A DNA stretch of 64,000 nt from Veillonella intestinalis (GTDB lineage: Bacteria > Bacillota > Negativicutes > Veillonellales > Veillonellaceae), in the NCBI RefSeq assembly GCF_943193155.1, contig NZ_CALPDB010000001.1, positions 248,001 through 312,000 on the forward strand, given 5' to 3'. Both the position numbers and the translations under genes were made by a program. The notes under the pieces are model-generated. The model saw nothing but the letters and a program-made list of their open reading frames with translations, ran no database searches and was not told the DNA's origin. Each line of letters begins with the position of its first letter. Within the stretch, counting starts at the first letter, position 1. This document shows, in pieces, positions 27,800 through 37,111 of the stretch.

Positions 27800-29647
27800 A
27801 TGGCAAAAGTAATTGGTATTGACTTAGGTACAACAAACTCTGTAGTAGCTGTTATGGAAGGCGGCGAACCAGTAGTTATTACGAACCAAGAAGGTTCTCG
27901 TTTAACACCTTCCGTTGTAGGTTTTGCAAAGAATGGGGAACGTTTGGTAGGCCAATTGGCAAAACGTCAGGCTGTATCAAACCCAGATCGCACTATTTCT
28001 TCCATTAAACGTCATATGGGTAGCGATTACAAAGTAAAAATTGACGACAAAGATTACACACCACAAGAAATTTCAGCAATGGTTCTGCAAAAATTAAAAG
28101 CTGATGCTGAAGCATATCTTGGTGAAAAAGTAACGCAAGCAGTTATTACTGTACCTGCTTACTTTACAGATAGCCAACGTCAGGCAACTAAAGATGCTGG
28201 TGCTATTGCTGGTCTTGATGTTCTTCGTATTATCAACGAACCAACAGCAGCGGCTCTTGCTTATGGTGTAGATAAAGACGAAGAAGGCAAAGTGCTTGTA
28301 TTTGACCTTGGTGGCGGTACTTTTGACGTATCTATCCTTGAACTTGGTGATGGCGTATTTGAAGTAAAAGCTACTAGCGGTAATAACCATTTAGGTGGCG
28401 ATGACTTTGACCAACGTGTAATGAACTGGTTGATTGAAGAGTTCAAAAAAGATACTGGCATTGACTTGTCTCAAGATAAAATGGCAGATCAACGTTTAAA
28501 AGAAGCAGCTGAAAAAGCTAAAATTGAGTTGTCTGGTGTAATGAGCACTAACATTAACTTGCCATTTATTACAGCTGATGCAACTGGTCCTAAACATTTA
28601 GATTTAACTTTAACCCGTGCTAAATTTGAAGAATTAACTCATGATCTAGTAGAAGCTACAATTGAACCAACTCGTAAAGCTTTAGCAGACTCTGGTTTAA
28701 GTGTTGGCGAAATTGACAAAATCTTATTAGTTGGTGGTTCTTCTCGTATTCCAGCCGTTCAAGAAGCTATCAAACGTGTATTAGGTAAAGAACCTACTAA
28801 AAACGTTAATCCTGATGAATGTGTAGCTGTTGGTGCAGCTATCCAAGGTGGCGTACTTGTTGGTGAAGTTAAAGACGTGTTACTTCTTGATGTAACTCCA
28901 TTGTCTTTAGGTATTGAAACGTTAGGTGGTGTGTTCACTCGTATTATCGATCGTAACACAACTATTCCTACTTCTAAGAGCCAAGTATTCTCTACGGCTG
29001 CAGATAATCAACCTTCTGTAGATATTCATGTATTACAAGGTGAACGTGATTTCGCTGCAGATAATAAAACTTTGGGTCGTTTCGAATTAACTGGCATTCC
29101 AGCAGCTCCTCGTGGGGTACCTAAAATCGAAGTTACTTTCAATATCGATGCTAACGGTATCGTAAACGTAAAAGCTAAAGATATGGGTACTGGTAAGGAA
29201 CAAGCGATTACAATTACTTCCTCTGGCGGATTACAACAAGATGAAATTGACCGCATGGTAAAAGAAGCTGAAGCTCATGCTGCGGAAGATAAAGCTAAGA
29301 AAGAAGAAATCGAAGTTAAAAACAATGCTGATTCCTTAGTTTACCAAGCTGAAAAAGCAATTAAAGACTTTGAAGGCAAAGCAGATGCTACTACTTTAGA
29401 ACAAGTAAAAACGGCTAAAGATGCTTTGAAATCTGCAATTGAAGCTGGTAATGTAGAAGACATTAAAGCTAAGAGCGAAGAATTGACAAAACCTTTATAT
29501 GAATTGTCTACTAAGATGTATGAACAAGCGCAAGCAGCTCAAGATGCTGCTGGTGCGGCTCAAGGCGCTGATGCAGCTGGTGCACAATCTAACGATGATG
29601 TGGTAGATGCTGAATATACTGAAGTAAAAGACGATAAAAAAGACTAA
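27800..29647 (+). CDS. dnaK: Molecular chaperone DnaK (Hsp70)
   Basis: A 615-aa Hsp70. The ATPase domain shows [18 protein letters not shown], the [14 protein letters not shown] phosphate loop and [11 protein letters not shown]. The short interdomain linker is [19 protein letters not shown], followed by the beta-sandwich substrate domain and helical lid, ending in an acidic tail ([17 protein letters not shown]). The first subdomain lacks the ~24-residue loop of Gram-negative DnaK, as in Firmicutes. The SD TAGGAGG is strong. DnaJ follows after 14 bases. Heat control is expected through the single CIRCE upstream of hrcA. Confidence 0.98.
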   Translation: MAKVIGIDLGTTNSVVAVMEGGEPVVITNQEGSRLTPSVVGFAKNGERLVGQLAKRQAVSNPDRTISSIKRHMGSDYKVKIDDKDYTPQEISAMVLQKLKADAEAYLGEKVTQAVITVPAYFTDSQRQATKDAGAIAGLDVLRIINEPTAAALAYGVDKDEEGKVLVFDLGGGTFDVSILELGDGVFEVKATSGNNHLGGDDFDQRVMNWLIEEFKKDTGIDLSQDKMADQRLKEAAEKAKIELSGVMSTNINLPFITADATGPKHLDLTLTRAKFEELTHDLVEATIEPTRKALADSGLSVGEIDKILLVGGSSRIPAVQEAIKRVLGKEPTKNVNPDECVAVGAAIQGGVLVGEVKDVLLLDVTPLSLGIETLGGVFTRIIDRNTTIPTSKSQVFSTAADNQPSVDIHVLQGERDFAADNKTLGRFELTGIPAAPRGVPKIEVTFNIDANGIVNVKAKDMGTGKEQAITITSSGGLQQDEIDRMVKEAEAHAAEDKAKKEEIEVKNNADSLVYQAEKAIKDFEGKADATTLEQVKTAKDALKSAIEAGNVEDIKAKSEELTKPLYELSTKMYEQAQAAQDAAGAAQGADAAGAQSNDDVVDAEYTEVKDDKKD

Positions 29648-29661
29648 GAGGACGGTAACTA

Positions 29662-30843
29662 ATGGCGAAGGATTATTATGACGTCTTAGGGGTCAATAAA
29701 AACGCCTCTCAAGATGAAATAAAGAAAGCATTTAGAAAAAAAGCTCGCCAATATCATCCTGACGTAAACCGTGACAATCCAAAAGAGGCCGAAGAGAAAT
29801 TTAAAGAAGCCAATGAAGCCTATGAAGTATTGTCTGATGAAACTAAACGTTCCCAGTATGACCAGTATGGTCATGAAGCCTTCACGCAAGGTGGAGGCGC
29901 TGGGGCCGGTGGTTTCGGCGGCTTTGGCGGTCAAGGTGGTTTTGGCGGATTCGGTGGCCAAGCTGGTGGCTTTGGTGATATTTTTGACATGTTCTTTGGT
30001 GGCGGTGGTGGTCAACAAGCCCGTGGTCCTCAAAAAGGGGACGATCTTCGTCATGATGTTGAAATTAGCTTTGAAGATGCCGCCTTTGGTCGCAAGATGA
30101 CGATTGAAATTCAACGTCATGAAGAATGTGATCATTGTCATGGTACTGGTGGTGAGCCAGGTAGCAAAGTAGATACTTGTACTCGTTGTCATGGTTCTGG
30201 ACAAGAAACAGTGGTACAAAATACGCCATTTGGTCAGATGCGTTCTGCACGTACTTGTTCAGCTTGTCATGGCTCTGGTAAAAAGATTGAGAAACCATGT
30301 AAGACTTGTCATGGCAGTGGTGAAACAGTAGCTCGTCGTAAGATTGAAATTAAAATTCCAGCTGGCGTTGACAGTGGCTCACGTTTGCGTGTAGCGAATG
30401 AAGGGGAACCAGGTATTAAAGGTGGCCCTAAAGGTGACTTGTATGTTTACATCTATGTAAAACCTAGTCGTGAATTTGAACGTCAAGGTAATGAAGTTGT
30501 GAGTGAAGCTAAGATTACATTTGCTCAAGCTGCTATTGGTGCTACGATTAAGGTTAATACATTAGATGGTAAAGTAGAATTGAAAATCCCTGAAGGTACT
30601 CAAACTGGTACTATTTTCCGCTTAAAAGGAAAGGGGATTCCATACTTACGTAATCCAAATCAACGAGGGGATCAACACGTTCGTGTTACTGTGGCAACGC
30701 CTAAGAAGTTGACTGATAAACAGCGTGAATTGTTAGTTCAATTTGCAAAAGAAGGCAAAGAAGATGTAACAATTTTGCAGGAGAGTAAGAGCATTTTAGA
30801 AAAAATTGGCGACAAAGTAAAAGATGCCTTGAGTCTTGATTAA
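29662..30843 (+). CDS. dnaJ: Chaperone DnaJ (Hsp40)
   Basis: Delivers substrates to DnaK and stimulates its ATPase. The 393-aa protein has a J domain with HPD ([10 protein letters not shown]), a Gly/Phe-rich region (~residues 75-115), and four zinc-binding repeats [24 protein letters not shown] and CKTCHGSG. The C-terminal client-binding domains and dimerisation region follow. It is a full type I DnaJ. The low-complexity Gly/Phe stretch creates long spurious frames on both strands, which are not genes. prmA follows after 10 bases. Confidence 0.97.
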   Translation: MAKDYYDVLGVNKNASQDEIKKAFRKKARQYHPDVNRDNPKEAEEKFKEANEAYEVLSDETKRSQYDQYGHEAFTQGGGAGAGGFGGFGGQGGFGGFGGQAGGFGDIFDMFFGGGGGQQARGPQKGDDLRHDVEISFEDAAFGRKMTIEIQRHEECDHCHGTGGEPGSKVDTCTRCHGSGQETVVQNTPFGQMRSARTCSACHGSGKKIEKPCKTCHGSGETVARRKIEIKIPAGVDSGSRLRVANEGEPGIKGGPKGDLYVYIYVKPSREFERQGNEVVSEAKITFAQAAIGATIKVNTLDGKVELKIPEGTQTGTIFRLKGKGIPYLRNPNQRGDQHVRVTVATPKKLTDKQRELLVQFAKEGKEDVTILQESKSILEKIGDKVKDALSLD

Positions 30844-30853
30844 AGAGGTATAT

Positions 30854-31708
30854 ATGAAATGGATTGAAATATCCGTTGCCATTGAAAGAGTAGTCCTTGA
30901 AGAAGTGACTACTCTTTTTGATACTATGAGTAGCAACGGTTTTATAGAAGAAGACGTACCGAATGAACCCGATTGGGTACAGATTACCTTATATGGTGAT
31001 ACAGCTAAAAGTGTTGATGAATGGGAACAATGCATTGCCCATGAATTAAAACAAGCCCAGTTTCAGTTTAAAGATTTATATGCGAAAGAAGTAACTGATA
31101 CAGATTGGTATAATAGTTGGCAACAATATATTGAACCGACTGAAATTTTACCCAATTTAGTGATTCGACCTGCCTGGAAAGAATATATACCAAAAGAGGG
31201 TGAACAAGTGATTACGATTGATTCTGATCTTTCTTTTGGAACGGGTGCTCATGAAACAACACAGGCTTGTGCAGAGTTAATGGCAACATATGGCGCTAAG
31301 GCAAATACTTGTTTAGATATTGGTACAGGCACAGGCATTTTGCTTTTAGTAGCCCATCAGTTAGGTATTCCTACTTTAATTGGTATTGATATAGACAATA
31401 GTGCAGTCGTGCAGGCAGAAATTAATTGTAAAACGAATGGCGTTACTGCACAGCTTATCTGTGGTGATCTGGCTACTGATTTTAAGGGCACTGCTGATTT
31501 AATTTTAGCGAATTTGACAGTCGATCCTCTTAAAATGTTATTACCGACGATTAGTGAAAAGTTAGCTCCTAAGGGGACACTGATTATTAGTGGTATCATT
31601 GATGAGCGTTACGAAGAGATTAAGCCATATATTGTCGAGCATTGGCAGATTGTGGAAGAAATAGTTAAAGGTAGCTGGCATACATTTGCCTTAACACATA
31701 AGTCATAA
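30854..31708 (+). CDS. prmA: Ribosomal protein L11 methyltransferase
   Basis: Trimethylates ribosomal protein L11. The ATG at 30854 (284 aa) has AAAGAGG overlapping the dnaJ stop; an in-frame TTG at 30836 is inside dnaJ. The N-terminal L11-recognition domain is followed by SAM motif I (CLDIGTGTGILLLVA), the acidic motif GIDIDNSAV and catalytic-side LILANLTVDPL, as in PrmA. GTGAHETTQ is the family-specific SAM/L11 contact. A strong terminator closes the hrcA operon after it. Confidence 0.95.
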   Translation: MKWIEISVAIERVVLEEVTTLFDTMSSNGFIEEDVPNEPDWVQITLYGDTAKSVDEWEQCIAHELKQAQFQFKDLYAKEVTDTDWYNSWQQYIEPTEILPNLVIRPAWKEYIPKEGEQVITIDSDLSFGTGAHETTQACAELMATYGAKANTCLDIGTGTGILLLVAHQLGIPTLIGIDIDNSAVVQAEINCKTNGVTAQLICGDLATDFKGTADLILANLTVDPLKMLLPTISEKLAPKGTLIISGIIDERYEEIKPYIVEHWQIVEEIVKGSWHTFALTHKS

Positions 31709-31715
31709 TTGGAGG

Positions 31716-31759
31716 AACCTCCTGTGCAAGAACTTATTGTTCTTGTGTAGGAGGTTTTT
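31716..31759 (+). terminator. Rho-independent terminator closing the hrcA-prmA operon
   Basis: An 18-bp stem (with three consecutive G-T pairs) starts AACCTCCTGTGC, has a 5-base loop and ends in GGAGGTTTTT, 7 bases after the prmA stop. Confidence 0.88.
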
Positions 31760-31845
31760 CCCATAGAGAAACATCGATAAACATGGTATACTAATATGTA
31801 ACTCTATTTGAGGGGGCTATTGACATTGCAAGAAAGGAGTATTTA

Positions 31846-32574
31846 ATGAAGAAGATATTTATTTCCACTCCATTAGATACTGAAATAATAATACCTAAAG
31901 AAACAACGCATCATTTACTGACTGTGTTTCGTCATAATGTAGCCAAGCCAATTCGTGTAAGTAATAACGATGGTGGTACGGCTACCTATCGCATTTTAGA
32001 TGTGGTAGATGGTGAAGCTAGAGCTGAGCGAGTTGGTGATGTAGATACTACATCACCGGGCGATGTGGAAGTAGTGCTGGTACAAGCTTTTTTAAAAGCT
32101 GACAAATTAGAATGGGTGCTACAAAAGGCAACGGAACTTAATGTTCACACTGTATATGCTGTCCCTATGAAACATTGTGTAGTTCAATACAAAGCCGATA
32201 AATTGCCACAAAAGGTAGAGCGTTGGCAAAAAATTATGAAAGAAGCTTCTCAGCAATGTGGACGGGAACAATTGCCAAAGCTAGAGATTATGCAAAATAT
32301 AAGTGAAGTGTTAACGGCTGAAGCAAAACGTGGAACACGCTTTTTGGTCGCTTATGAGAATGAAGCAAGTCATACTTTGAAAGAAGCATTGCAACAAGAT
32401 GACTCACAACGCGTGCTTATCATCATCGGCCCAGAAGGTGGATTAAGTGAAAGCGAAGTTTCTCTAATGATGGACTTAGGTGCTGATGTAGTAACGCTTG
32501 GTAGTACCATTTTACGAGCTGAAACGGCAGCTATTAGTGCAGTGAGTATGTTGCAATACGAGTTAAATATGTAA
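31846..32574 (+). CDS. rsmE: 16S rRNA (uracil1498-N3)-methyltransferase
   Basis: A SPOUT-class methylase for U1498 of 16S rRNA. It is 242 aa with an N-terminal PUA-like RNA-binding domain (MKKIFISTPLDTEIIIPKETTHHLLTVFRHN) and the knotted SPOUT domain carrying IIGPEGGLSESE and LGSTILRAETAAISAVSML. It starts a new transcript after the prmA terminator; a TATACT at 31787 may be its -10, without a clear -35. mtaB follows 26 bases later, the usual Firmicutes order prmA-rsmE-mtaB. Confidence 0.95.
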   Translation: MKKIFISTPLDTEIIIPKETTHHLLTVFRHNVAKPIRVSNNDGGTATYRILDVVDGEARAERVGDVDTTSPGDVEVVLVQAFLKADKLEWVLQKATELNVHTVYAVPMKHCVVQYKADKLPQKVERWQKIMKEASQQCGREQLPKLEIMQNISEVLTAEAKRGTRFLVAYENEASHTLKEALQQDDSQRVLIIIGPEGGLSESEVSLMMDLGADVVTLGSTILRAETAAISAVSMLQYELNM

Positions 32575-32600
32575 ATTGAGAGGAGTTAATCAAAAAAATA

Positions 32601-33899
32601 ATGAAAACAGTAGCATTTACTACCTTAGGTTGTCGCGTTAATCAATATGATACGGACGCTATGCGTGGTTTATTTATACAAAAGGGCTATGAGCCTGTAG
32701 ATTTTGATGAAAAAGCGGATATTTACGTAATTAATACTTGCTCTGTTACTAATATGGGCGAACGAAAATCACGTCAACTCATTCGCAAAGCTAAACGTAC
32801 AAATGAAGATGCCTATATTATCGTAACAGGCTGTTATGCGCAGTTAGCACCTGATGCGATTGCAGCTATTGAAGGGGTAAATCTTGTCATTGGCACAAAT
32901 AATCGTCATCAAGTTGTAGAATTAGTAGAACAATTAGAATCTACAGAAAAACAGATTAGCATTGTTCGTAATATTATGGAACAAGCTACATTTGAAGAAA
33001 TGCCTTTGTATGGTAATGAAATCGATAAGGCTCGCGCCTTCATGAAAATTCAAGAAGGTTGTAATAATTATTGTACTTTCTGTATCATTCCTTATACTCG
33101 AGGGAAATTAAAATCTCGCCGTATTGAAGATATTGTGAAAGAAGCGAAGCGCCTAGTAGCGCACGGTTACCATGAAATTGTATTGACTGGTATTCATTTG
33201 GGGAATTATGGTATTGAATTACCAGAAAAACCAAATTTAGCTCAAGTAGTGAAAGCTTTACTTGAAATTCCTGAATTACAGCGTATTCGATTAGGTTCCA
33301 TTGAATCCGTAGAAGTTTCGGAAGAATTAGTCGATTTAATGGCAAAAGAGCCACGTTTCTGTACGCATTTACATTTGCCATTACAAGCTGGCTCTGATCA
33401 TATTTTGAAATTGATGAATCGTCATTATACGTTACAAGAGTTTAAGGATTTAATTACTCGGCTTCGTAGTCGTATTCCTAATTTGGCAATTACTACTGAC
33501 ATTATAGCGGGTTTCCCTGGAGAAACGGATGAAGATTTCGAAGAAACCATGAAGACGGTTGAAGAAATTGGGTTCACTCATATTCACGCGTTTCCTTATT
33601 CAAAACGGGAAGGCACACCAGCAGCCGTTATGGAAGATCAAGTTCCAGAAGCCGTAAAGAAAACACGGGTAGCACTTTTGAATACTTTGGGGCAAAAAGG
33701 CTTAGTTAAATTTGCCGAGTCAATGATAGGCAAGCCAGCTCAAATCTTGATTGAGCGTGAAGAAGATGGCTATTATCTAGGCTTTACTAATGAATATATT
33801 CACGGTAAAATAAAGAAAGACGAAAGTTCTTATGAAGTGGGCACAATTATTGGTGGTACGGTAGTAGCCCTTGACGGTGAAACAGTTATCATTGAATAA
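32601..33899 (+). CDS. mtaB: tRNA threonylcarbamoyladenosine C2-methylthiotransferase MtaB
   Basis: A 432-aa radical-SAM methylthiotransferase that makes ms2t6A37. N-terminal cluster cysteines are in TTLGCRVNQYDTD, NTCSVTN and TGCYAQ; the radical-SAM motif is GCNNYCTFCIIPYTRGKLKSR; LHLPLQAGS and a TRAM domain follow. TLGCRVNQ and the position after rsmE separate MtaB from its paralogue MiaB at 5076. The only SD (AGGAG at 32581) is 15 bases from the ATG, unusually far, so translation initiation may be weak or start at an upstream non-standard codon. Confidence 0.93.
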   Translation: MKTVAFTTLGCRVNQYDTDAMRGLFIQKGYEPVDFDEKADIYVINTCSVTNMGERKSRQLIRKAKRTNEDAYIIVTGCYAQLAPDAIAAIEGVNLVIGTNNRHQVVELVEQLESTEKQISIVRNIMEQATFEEMPLYGNEIDKARAFMKIQEGCNNYCTFCIIPYTRGKLKSRRIEDIVKEAKRLVAHGYHEIVLTGIHLGNYGIELPEKPNLAQVVKALLEIPELQRIRLGSIESVEVSEELVDLMAKEPRFCTHLHLPLQAGSDHILKLMNRHYTLQEFKDLITRLRSRIPNLAITTDIIAGFPGETDEDFEETMKTVEEIGFTHIHAFPYSKREGTPAAVMEDQVPEAVKKTRVALLNTLGQKGLVKFAESMIGKPAQILIEREEDGYYLGFTNEYIHGKIKKDESSYEVGTIIGGTVVALDGETVIIE

Positions 33900-33938
33900 A
33901 TGTACACATTGTATTAATTTATTAAGGAGCGATGACAC

Positions 33939-34283
33939 ATGAGTGATTGCATTTTTTGTAAAATTATTAATGGTGAAATTCCTTGTAACAAAGTATTAGA
34001 AAATGATAAGTTCTTAGCATTTCATGATATTAATCCTGTAACAAAAGTGCATGTCTTAGTGATTCCTAAAAATCACGTAGCTAATATTGCACATTTAACT
34101 GATGAAAAAGTTGAATATGTAGAAGGAATTCTACCATTTATTAAAGAAGTAACAAAAGAGTTAGGCTTAGCTGCTGATGGTTATCGTGTAGTATTTAATA
34201 CTGGTGCAAAAGCTGGACAGACAGTATTCCATTTACATGCTCATATTTTAGGTGGCCAAGAATTAGGATGGCCAGAAATCTAA
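33939..34283 (+). CDS. HIT-family nucleotide hydrolase (HinT-like)
   Basis: A 114-aa histidine-triad protein. The N-terminal CIFCKIINGEIP is the family opening, including the two cysteines of a possible zinc site; the catalytic triad is FHLHAHILGGQ. HinT enzymes hydrolyse AMP-phosphoramidates and aminoacyl-adenylates; the physiological substrate is uncertain. It sits between mtaB and rpsU, a conserved neighbourhood. The SD AAGGAG is 10 bases from the ATG. Confidence 0.92.
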   Translation: MSDCIFCKIINGEIPCNKVLENDKFLAFHDINPVTKVHVLVIPKNHVANIAHLTDEKVEYVEGILPFIKEVTKELGLAADGYRVVFNTGAKAGQTVFHLHAHILGGQELGWPEI

Positions 34284-34323
34284 AAAAATGTATATAAATA
34301 CAGCGCATAATGACCTTCTAATA

Positions 34324-34352
34324 TTGACAAACATAGTGTCAAATATTATAAT
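34324..34352 (+). promoter_or_regulatory. Perfect-consensus promoter of rpsU-yqeY
   Basis: TTGACA, 17 bases, TATAAT; exact match to sigma-70 consensus, about 60 bases before the rpsU start, as expected for a ribosomal protein gene. Confidence 0.85.
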
Positions 34353-34414
34353 ATCTTTATGTGCGTATAGTAAATACCTGCACTTCCATCGAATAATTGG
34401 AGGGAGGGATATAG

Positions 34415-34594
34415 ATGTCTGAAATTAAAGTCGGTAAAAATGAAACGCTTGAAAGTGCTCTTCGCCGTTTTAAACGCTCCTGCCAAAAAGCGGGTGTTTT
34501 GTCTGAAGTAAGAAAACGCGAACACTATGAAAAACCAAGCGTGAAAAGAAAGAAAAAATCTGAGGCTGCACGTAAGCGCAAATTCAGAGCGTAA
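34415..34594 (+). CDS. rpsU: Small ribosomal subunit protein bS21
   Basis: A 59-aa very basic protein: it begins [20 protein letters not shown], then [22 protein letters not shown], and ends in a Lys/Arg tail ([15 protein letters not shown]). This is the complete S21 sequence of Firmicutes length. The SD GGAGGGAGGG is exceptionally strong and a perfect promoter lies upstream. yqeY follows after 21 bases, the classic rpsU-yqeY pair. S21 contacts the anti-Shine-Dalgarno region of 16S rRNA during initiation. Confidence 0.97.
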   Translation: MSEIKVGKNETLESALRRFKRSCQKAGVLSEVRKREHYEKPSVKRKKKSEAARKRKFRA

Positions 34595-34615
34595 GATTTA
34601 TCTTGGAGGCACGGT

Positions 34616-35071
34616 ATGTCCTTAAAAGAACAGTTAAAGGCGGATATGAAAGAAGCCATGAAAGCACGTGAAGCGGGCAAAGTGGCATTAGGCGTTATTC
34701 GCATGGTTAACGGAGCAATTAAAAATACGGAAATTAACGAAAAGCGCGAGCTTAGCGATACAGATATACTTGGTATTTTGGCGAAAGAAATGAAAATGCG
34801 TCAAGATTCACTGGCTGAGTTTGAAAAAGGTCAGCGTGATGATCTCGTAGATCAGACTAAAGAGGAAATGGAAATATTGAAGAAATATTTACCAGCCCAA
34901 CTTAGTGAAAACGAGATTCGCACTATCGTAGTAAATGCTATTAACAGCTTAACGGCCCCTGTTAAAATGGGTGATGTTATGGGCAAAGTAATGCCTGAAA
35001 CAAAAGGTAGAGCTGATGGCAAACTTGTGAATATGATTGTTCGTGAAGAAATTGCAAAGGTTAACGGTTAA
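34616..35071 (+). CDS. yqeY: GatB/YqeY domain protein
   Basis: A 151-aa helical protein resembling the C-terminal tRNA-binding domain of GatB, the amidotransferase subunit. The signature begins MSLKEQLKADMKEAMKARE, with YLPAQLSENEIRTIV and GKVMPETKGRADGKLVNMIVREE. Stand-alone YqeY proteins are widespread and conserved next to rpsU; their exact role, perhaps tRNA-related, is not settled. The SD TTGGAGGC is strong. It is cotranscribed with rpsU. Confidence 0.92.
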   Translation: MSLKEQLKADMKEAMKAREAGKVALGVIRMVNGAIKNTEINEKRELSDTDILGILAKEMKMRQDSLAEFEKGQRDDLVDQTKEEMEILKKYLPAQLSENEIRTIVVNAINSLTAPVKMGDVMGKVMPETKGRADGKLVNMIVREEIAKVNG

Positions 35072-35078
35072 CCTGTTG

Positions 35079-35107
35079 TTGACATACTAATGTGAGTATG
35101 TTAATAT
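35079..35107 (+). promoter_or_regulatory. Promoter with internal inverted repeat, upstream of glutamine synthetase
   Basis: TTGACA, a 17-base spacer and TAATAT. The spacer holds a perfect inverted repeat ACATACT-N6-AGTATGT (35082-35101), well placed as an operator. It does not match the GlnR consensus I know. Confidence 0.6.
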
Positions 35108-35136
35108 ACCTTTAAAGATAATAACTGGTCAATGAA

Positions 35137-35181
35137 GGCTCCTTGAGCATTGCTAATTCAGCAGTGCTAAGGGGTCTTTTT
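35137..35181 (+). terminator. Leader terminator (possible attenuator) before glutamine synthetase
   Basis: A long stem GGCTCCTTGAGCATTGCT/AGCAGTGCTAAGGGGTC (two internal mismatches) with a 5-base loop is followed by TTTTT. Because it lies about 30 bases downstream of a good promoter and 24 bases before the glutamine synthetase start, it would stop that promoter's transcripts unless read-through is regulated. It may also serve as the yqeY terminator. Confidence 0.7.
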
Positions 35182-35204
35182 GCTTATAACAAGGAGGAAG
35201 TATT

Positions 35205-37097
35205 ATGTCAAACGAATTATTGTACTATATTCCCGCTGGTCAATATGGTAAAGAAGGGGTATTAGCATTACTAGAGCAACATCCTGAAATTAAATTTGTA
35301 TCTTTAGTAGGTGTTGATTTGGCTGGTAATGACACAGATGAAAAAATTCCAATTGCTATGTTCTTTGATGATTATGAATCTTTCTTTGAAGGTCGTGCTG
35401 TACAGACTGATGGTTCCTCTGTTGTATTGACCGGCATTGCTACATTAAATAATGCTCGTGTAGATATTTGGGGTGATCCAAGTGTTAACTGGTTTGTAGA
35501 TTATAACTATGAAAACATCGATCCAGCTACTGGATTACCAACAGGAACACTTCGTATTCCTGCTTTCTTAAAACACTGTGATCGTTACGTTGACTCTCGT
35601 TCCATCTTAAAAGAAACACTAGATTTTGTAAAAGTAGAATTAATGACTTTACTCAAAAACAATGCAGTTAAAGGCATGGAACATGTAAATGTTGACGATA
35701 TTGCTGACTTAGTATTTACGACTGCTACAGAATTAGAGTTTTGGGTAAAAACACCATCCAAAGTAGTAAGTACTAAAGAGTTATCCACATCTCAAAAACT
35801 ACAAGAACAATACTGGCAACGTACACATGGTGCGGTTCGTACCGCTATGGAACAAGCTGTAGAAATGCTTGATGCTTATGGCTTAAATGCTGAAATGGGG
35901 CATAAAGAAGTAGGTGGCGTTAAAGGTAAAATTGATGACGAAGGTCATATGGATCATGTATTAGAGCAACTTGAAATCGACTGGAAATATACTAGCAATC
36001 CATTGCAAACTGCCGATAATGAATTACAAGCTCGAATCATTGTTCGTGAAGTATTCCGTGAAAACGGACTTGATGTTACTTTCCAAGCAAAACCAATTAT
36101 TGGCGTAGCTGGTTCTGGAGAACATACTCATTTTGGCTTGATGGCTAAAATGAAAAATGGTAAAATGGTCAATCTTTTCAGCCCGGAAGACATGAAAAAA
36201 GCCTTCTTAAGCCCATTAGGTATCGGTGCGATTATGGGTCTTTTGAAAAACTATGAAGTTATCAACCCATTTATTACATCTACAACCGACTCTTTAAACC
36301 GTTTAAAACCAGGCTTTGAAGCACCAATCTGTATTGTAACGTCCTTAGGTAATCAACCTGATGAGCCAAGCCGTAACCGTACTATTCTTTGTGGTTTAAT
36401 TCGTGATATTGATAATCCAATGGCGACTCGTTTTGAACTTCGCTCGCCAAATCCATATACTAATACATATACGGCTATTGCTTTAATTTATTCCGCCGTT
36501 TTAGATGGTTTACGTTATGTCATTACATCGGGCAAAACGCCAGACGCTTTATTAGCTGAATTATCTAAAAAGCCAGAAGACAGTGCTGATTATTTAGAAA
36601 CTGGTCGTGCGTATCGTTCTGAAAAGAATGTATTTGATGATTATACAGAAGAAGAACGAAATAGCATGTATGGTGTTCCACCAGCTACTGTATGGGAAAA
36701 CATCTTAGGCTATAAAAACAATCCAGTTAAAGTAGACGCTTTGGTTAATGGTGGTGCCTTTGCTAAAGATTTAATGGAATCCTTTATTGCAGGTATTTTA
36801 AATCGTTGGAAATTAGAATTAATCAATCGTTTAATTCCTGCCAATATTAATACAATCCGTGCTATGAAACCAATTCATGGGGATGATAGTTTTGATACAT
36901 CACGCTGGGATGTAATCAATGAAATGCGATATTACCTTGCAAAAGATACAGGCGCAGAAACGTCTTTATTTACTCGTATCTCGCAAGCAATTATTGCTGG
37001 TGATTATGATACAGCTTCAAAATTACAAGTTGAAATGAATGAAAAAATGCTCGAATTAGAGGCAAAATACGCAGAATATGCGCGTAATGTTCTTTAA
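35205..37097 (+). CDS. glnA: Glutamine synthetase, long (~630 aa) form
   Basis: Makes glutamine from glutamate, ammonia and ATP. The catalytic landmarks are ELEFWVK (metal-binding Glu), AEMGHKEVGG, GVAGSGEHTHFGLMAKM (His contacting glutamate/ATP), SRNRTILCG and RFELRSPNPYTNTYTAIAL. At 630 aa it is longer than type I (~440-470) and shorter than typical type III (~700 or more). The extra length is in the N-terminal ~110 residues, a segment around 120-200, and a C-terminal helical extension (ITSGKTPDALLAELSKK... onward). Expression is probably set by the leader terminator and operator-like repeat upstream. Four tandem hairpin repeats follow the stop. Confidence 0.88.
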   Translation: MSNELLYYIPAGQYGKEGVLALLEQHPEIKFVSLVGVDLAGNDTDEKIPIAMFFDDYESFFEGRAVQTDGSSVVLTGIATLNNARVDIWGDPSVNWFVDYNYENIDPATGLPTGTLRIPAFLKHCDRYVDSRSILKETLDFVKVELMTLLKNNAVKGMEHVNVDDIADLVFTTATELEFWVKTPSKVVSTKELSTSQKLQEQYWQRTHGAVRTAMEQAVEMLDAYGLNAEMGHKEVGGVKGKIDDEGHMDHVLEQLEIDWKYTSNPLQTADNELQARIIVREVFRENGLDVTFQAKPIIGVAGSGEHTHFGLMAKMKNGKMVNLFSPEDMKKAFLSPLGIGAIMGLLKNYEVINPFITSTTDSLNRLKPGFEAPICIVTSLGNQPDEPSRNRTILCGLIRDIDNPMATRFELRSPNPYTNTYTAIALIYSAVLDGLRYVITSGKTPDALLAELSKKPEDSADYLETGRAYRSEKNVFDDYTEEERNSMYGVPPATVWENILGYKNNPVKVDALVNGGAFAKDLMESFIAGILNRWKLELINRLIPANINTIRAMKPIHGDDSFDTSRWDVINEMRYYLAKDTGAETSLFTRISQAIIAGDYDTASKLQVEMNEKMLELEAKYAEYARNVL

Positions 37098-37111
37098 TTT
37101 GTAGGTTAAGT

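Noticed and set aside
29686-30219. A 177-codon - strand frame opposite dnaJ
   Set aside because: It mirrors the Gly/Phe-rich and zinc-repeat codons of dnaJ; repetitive Thr/Lys composition, no SD.
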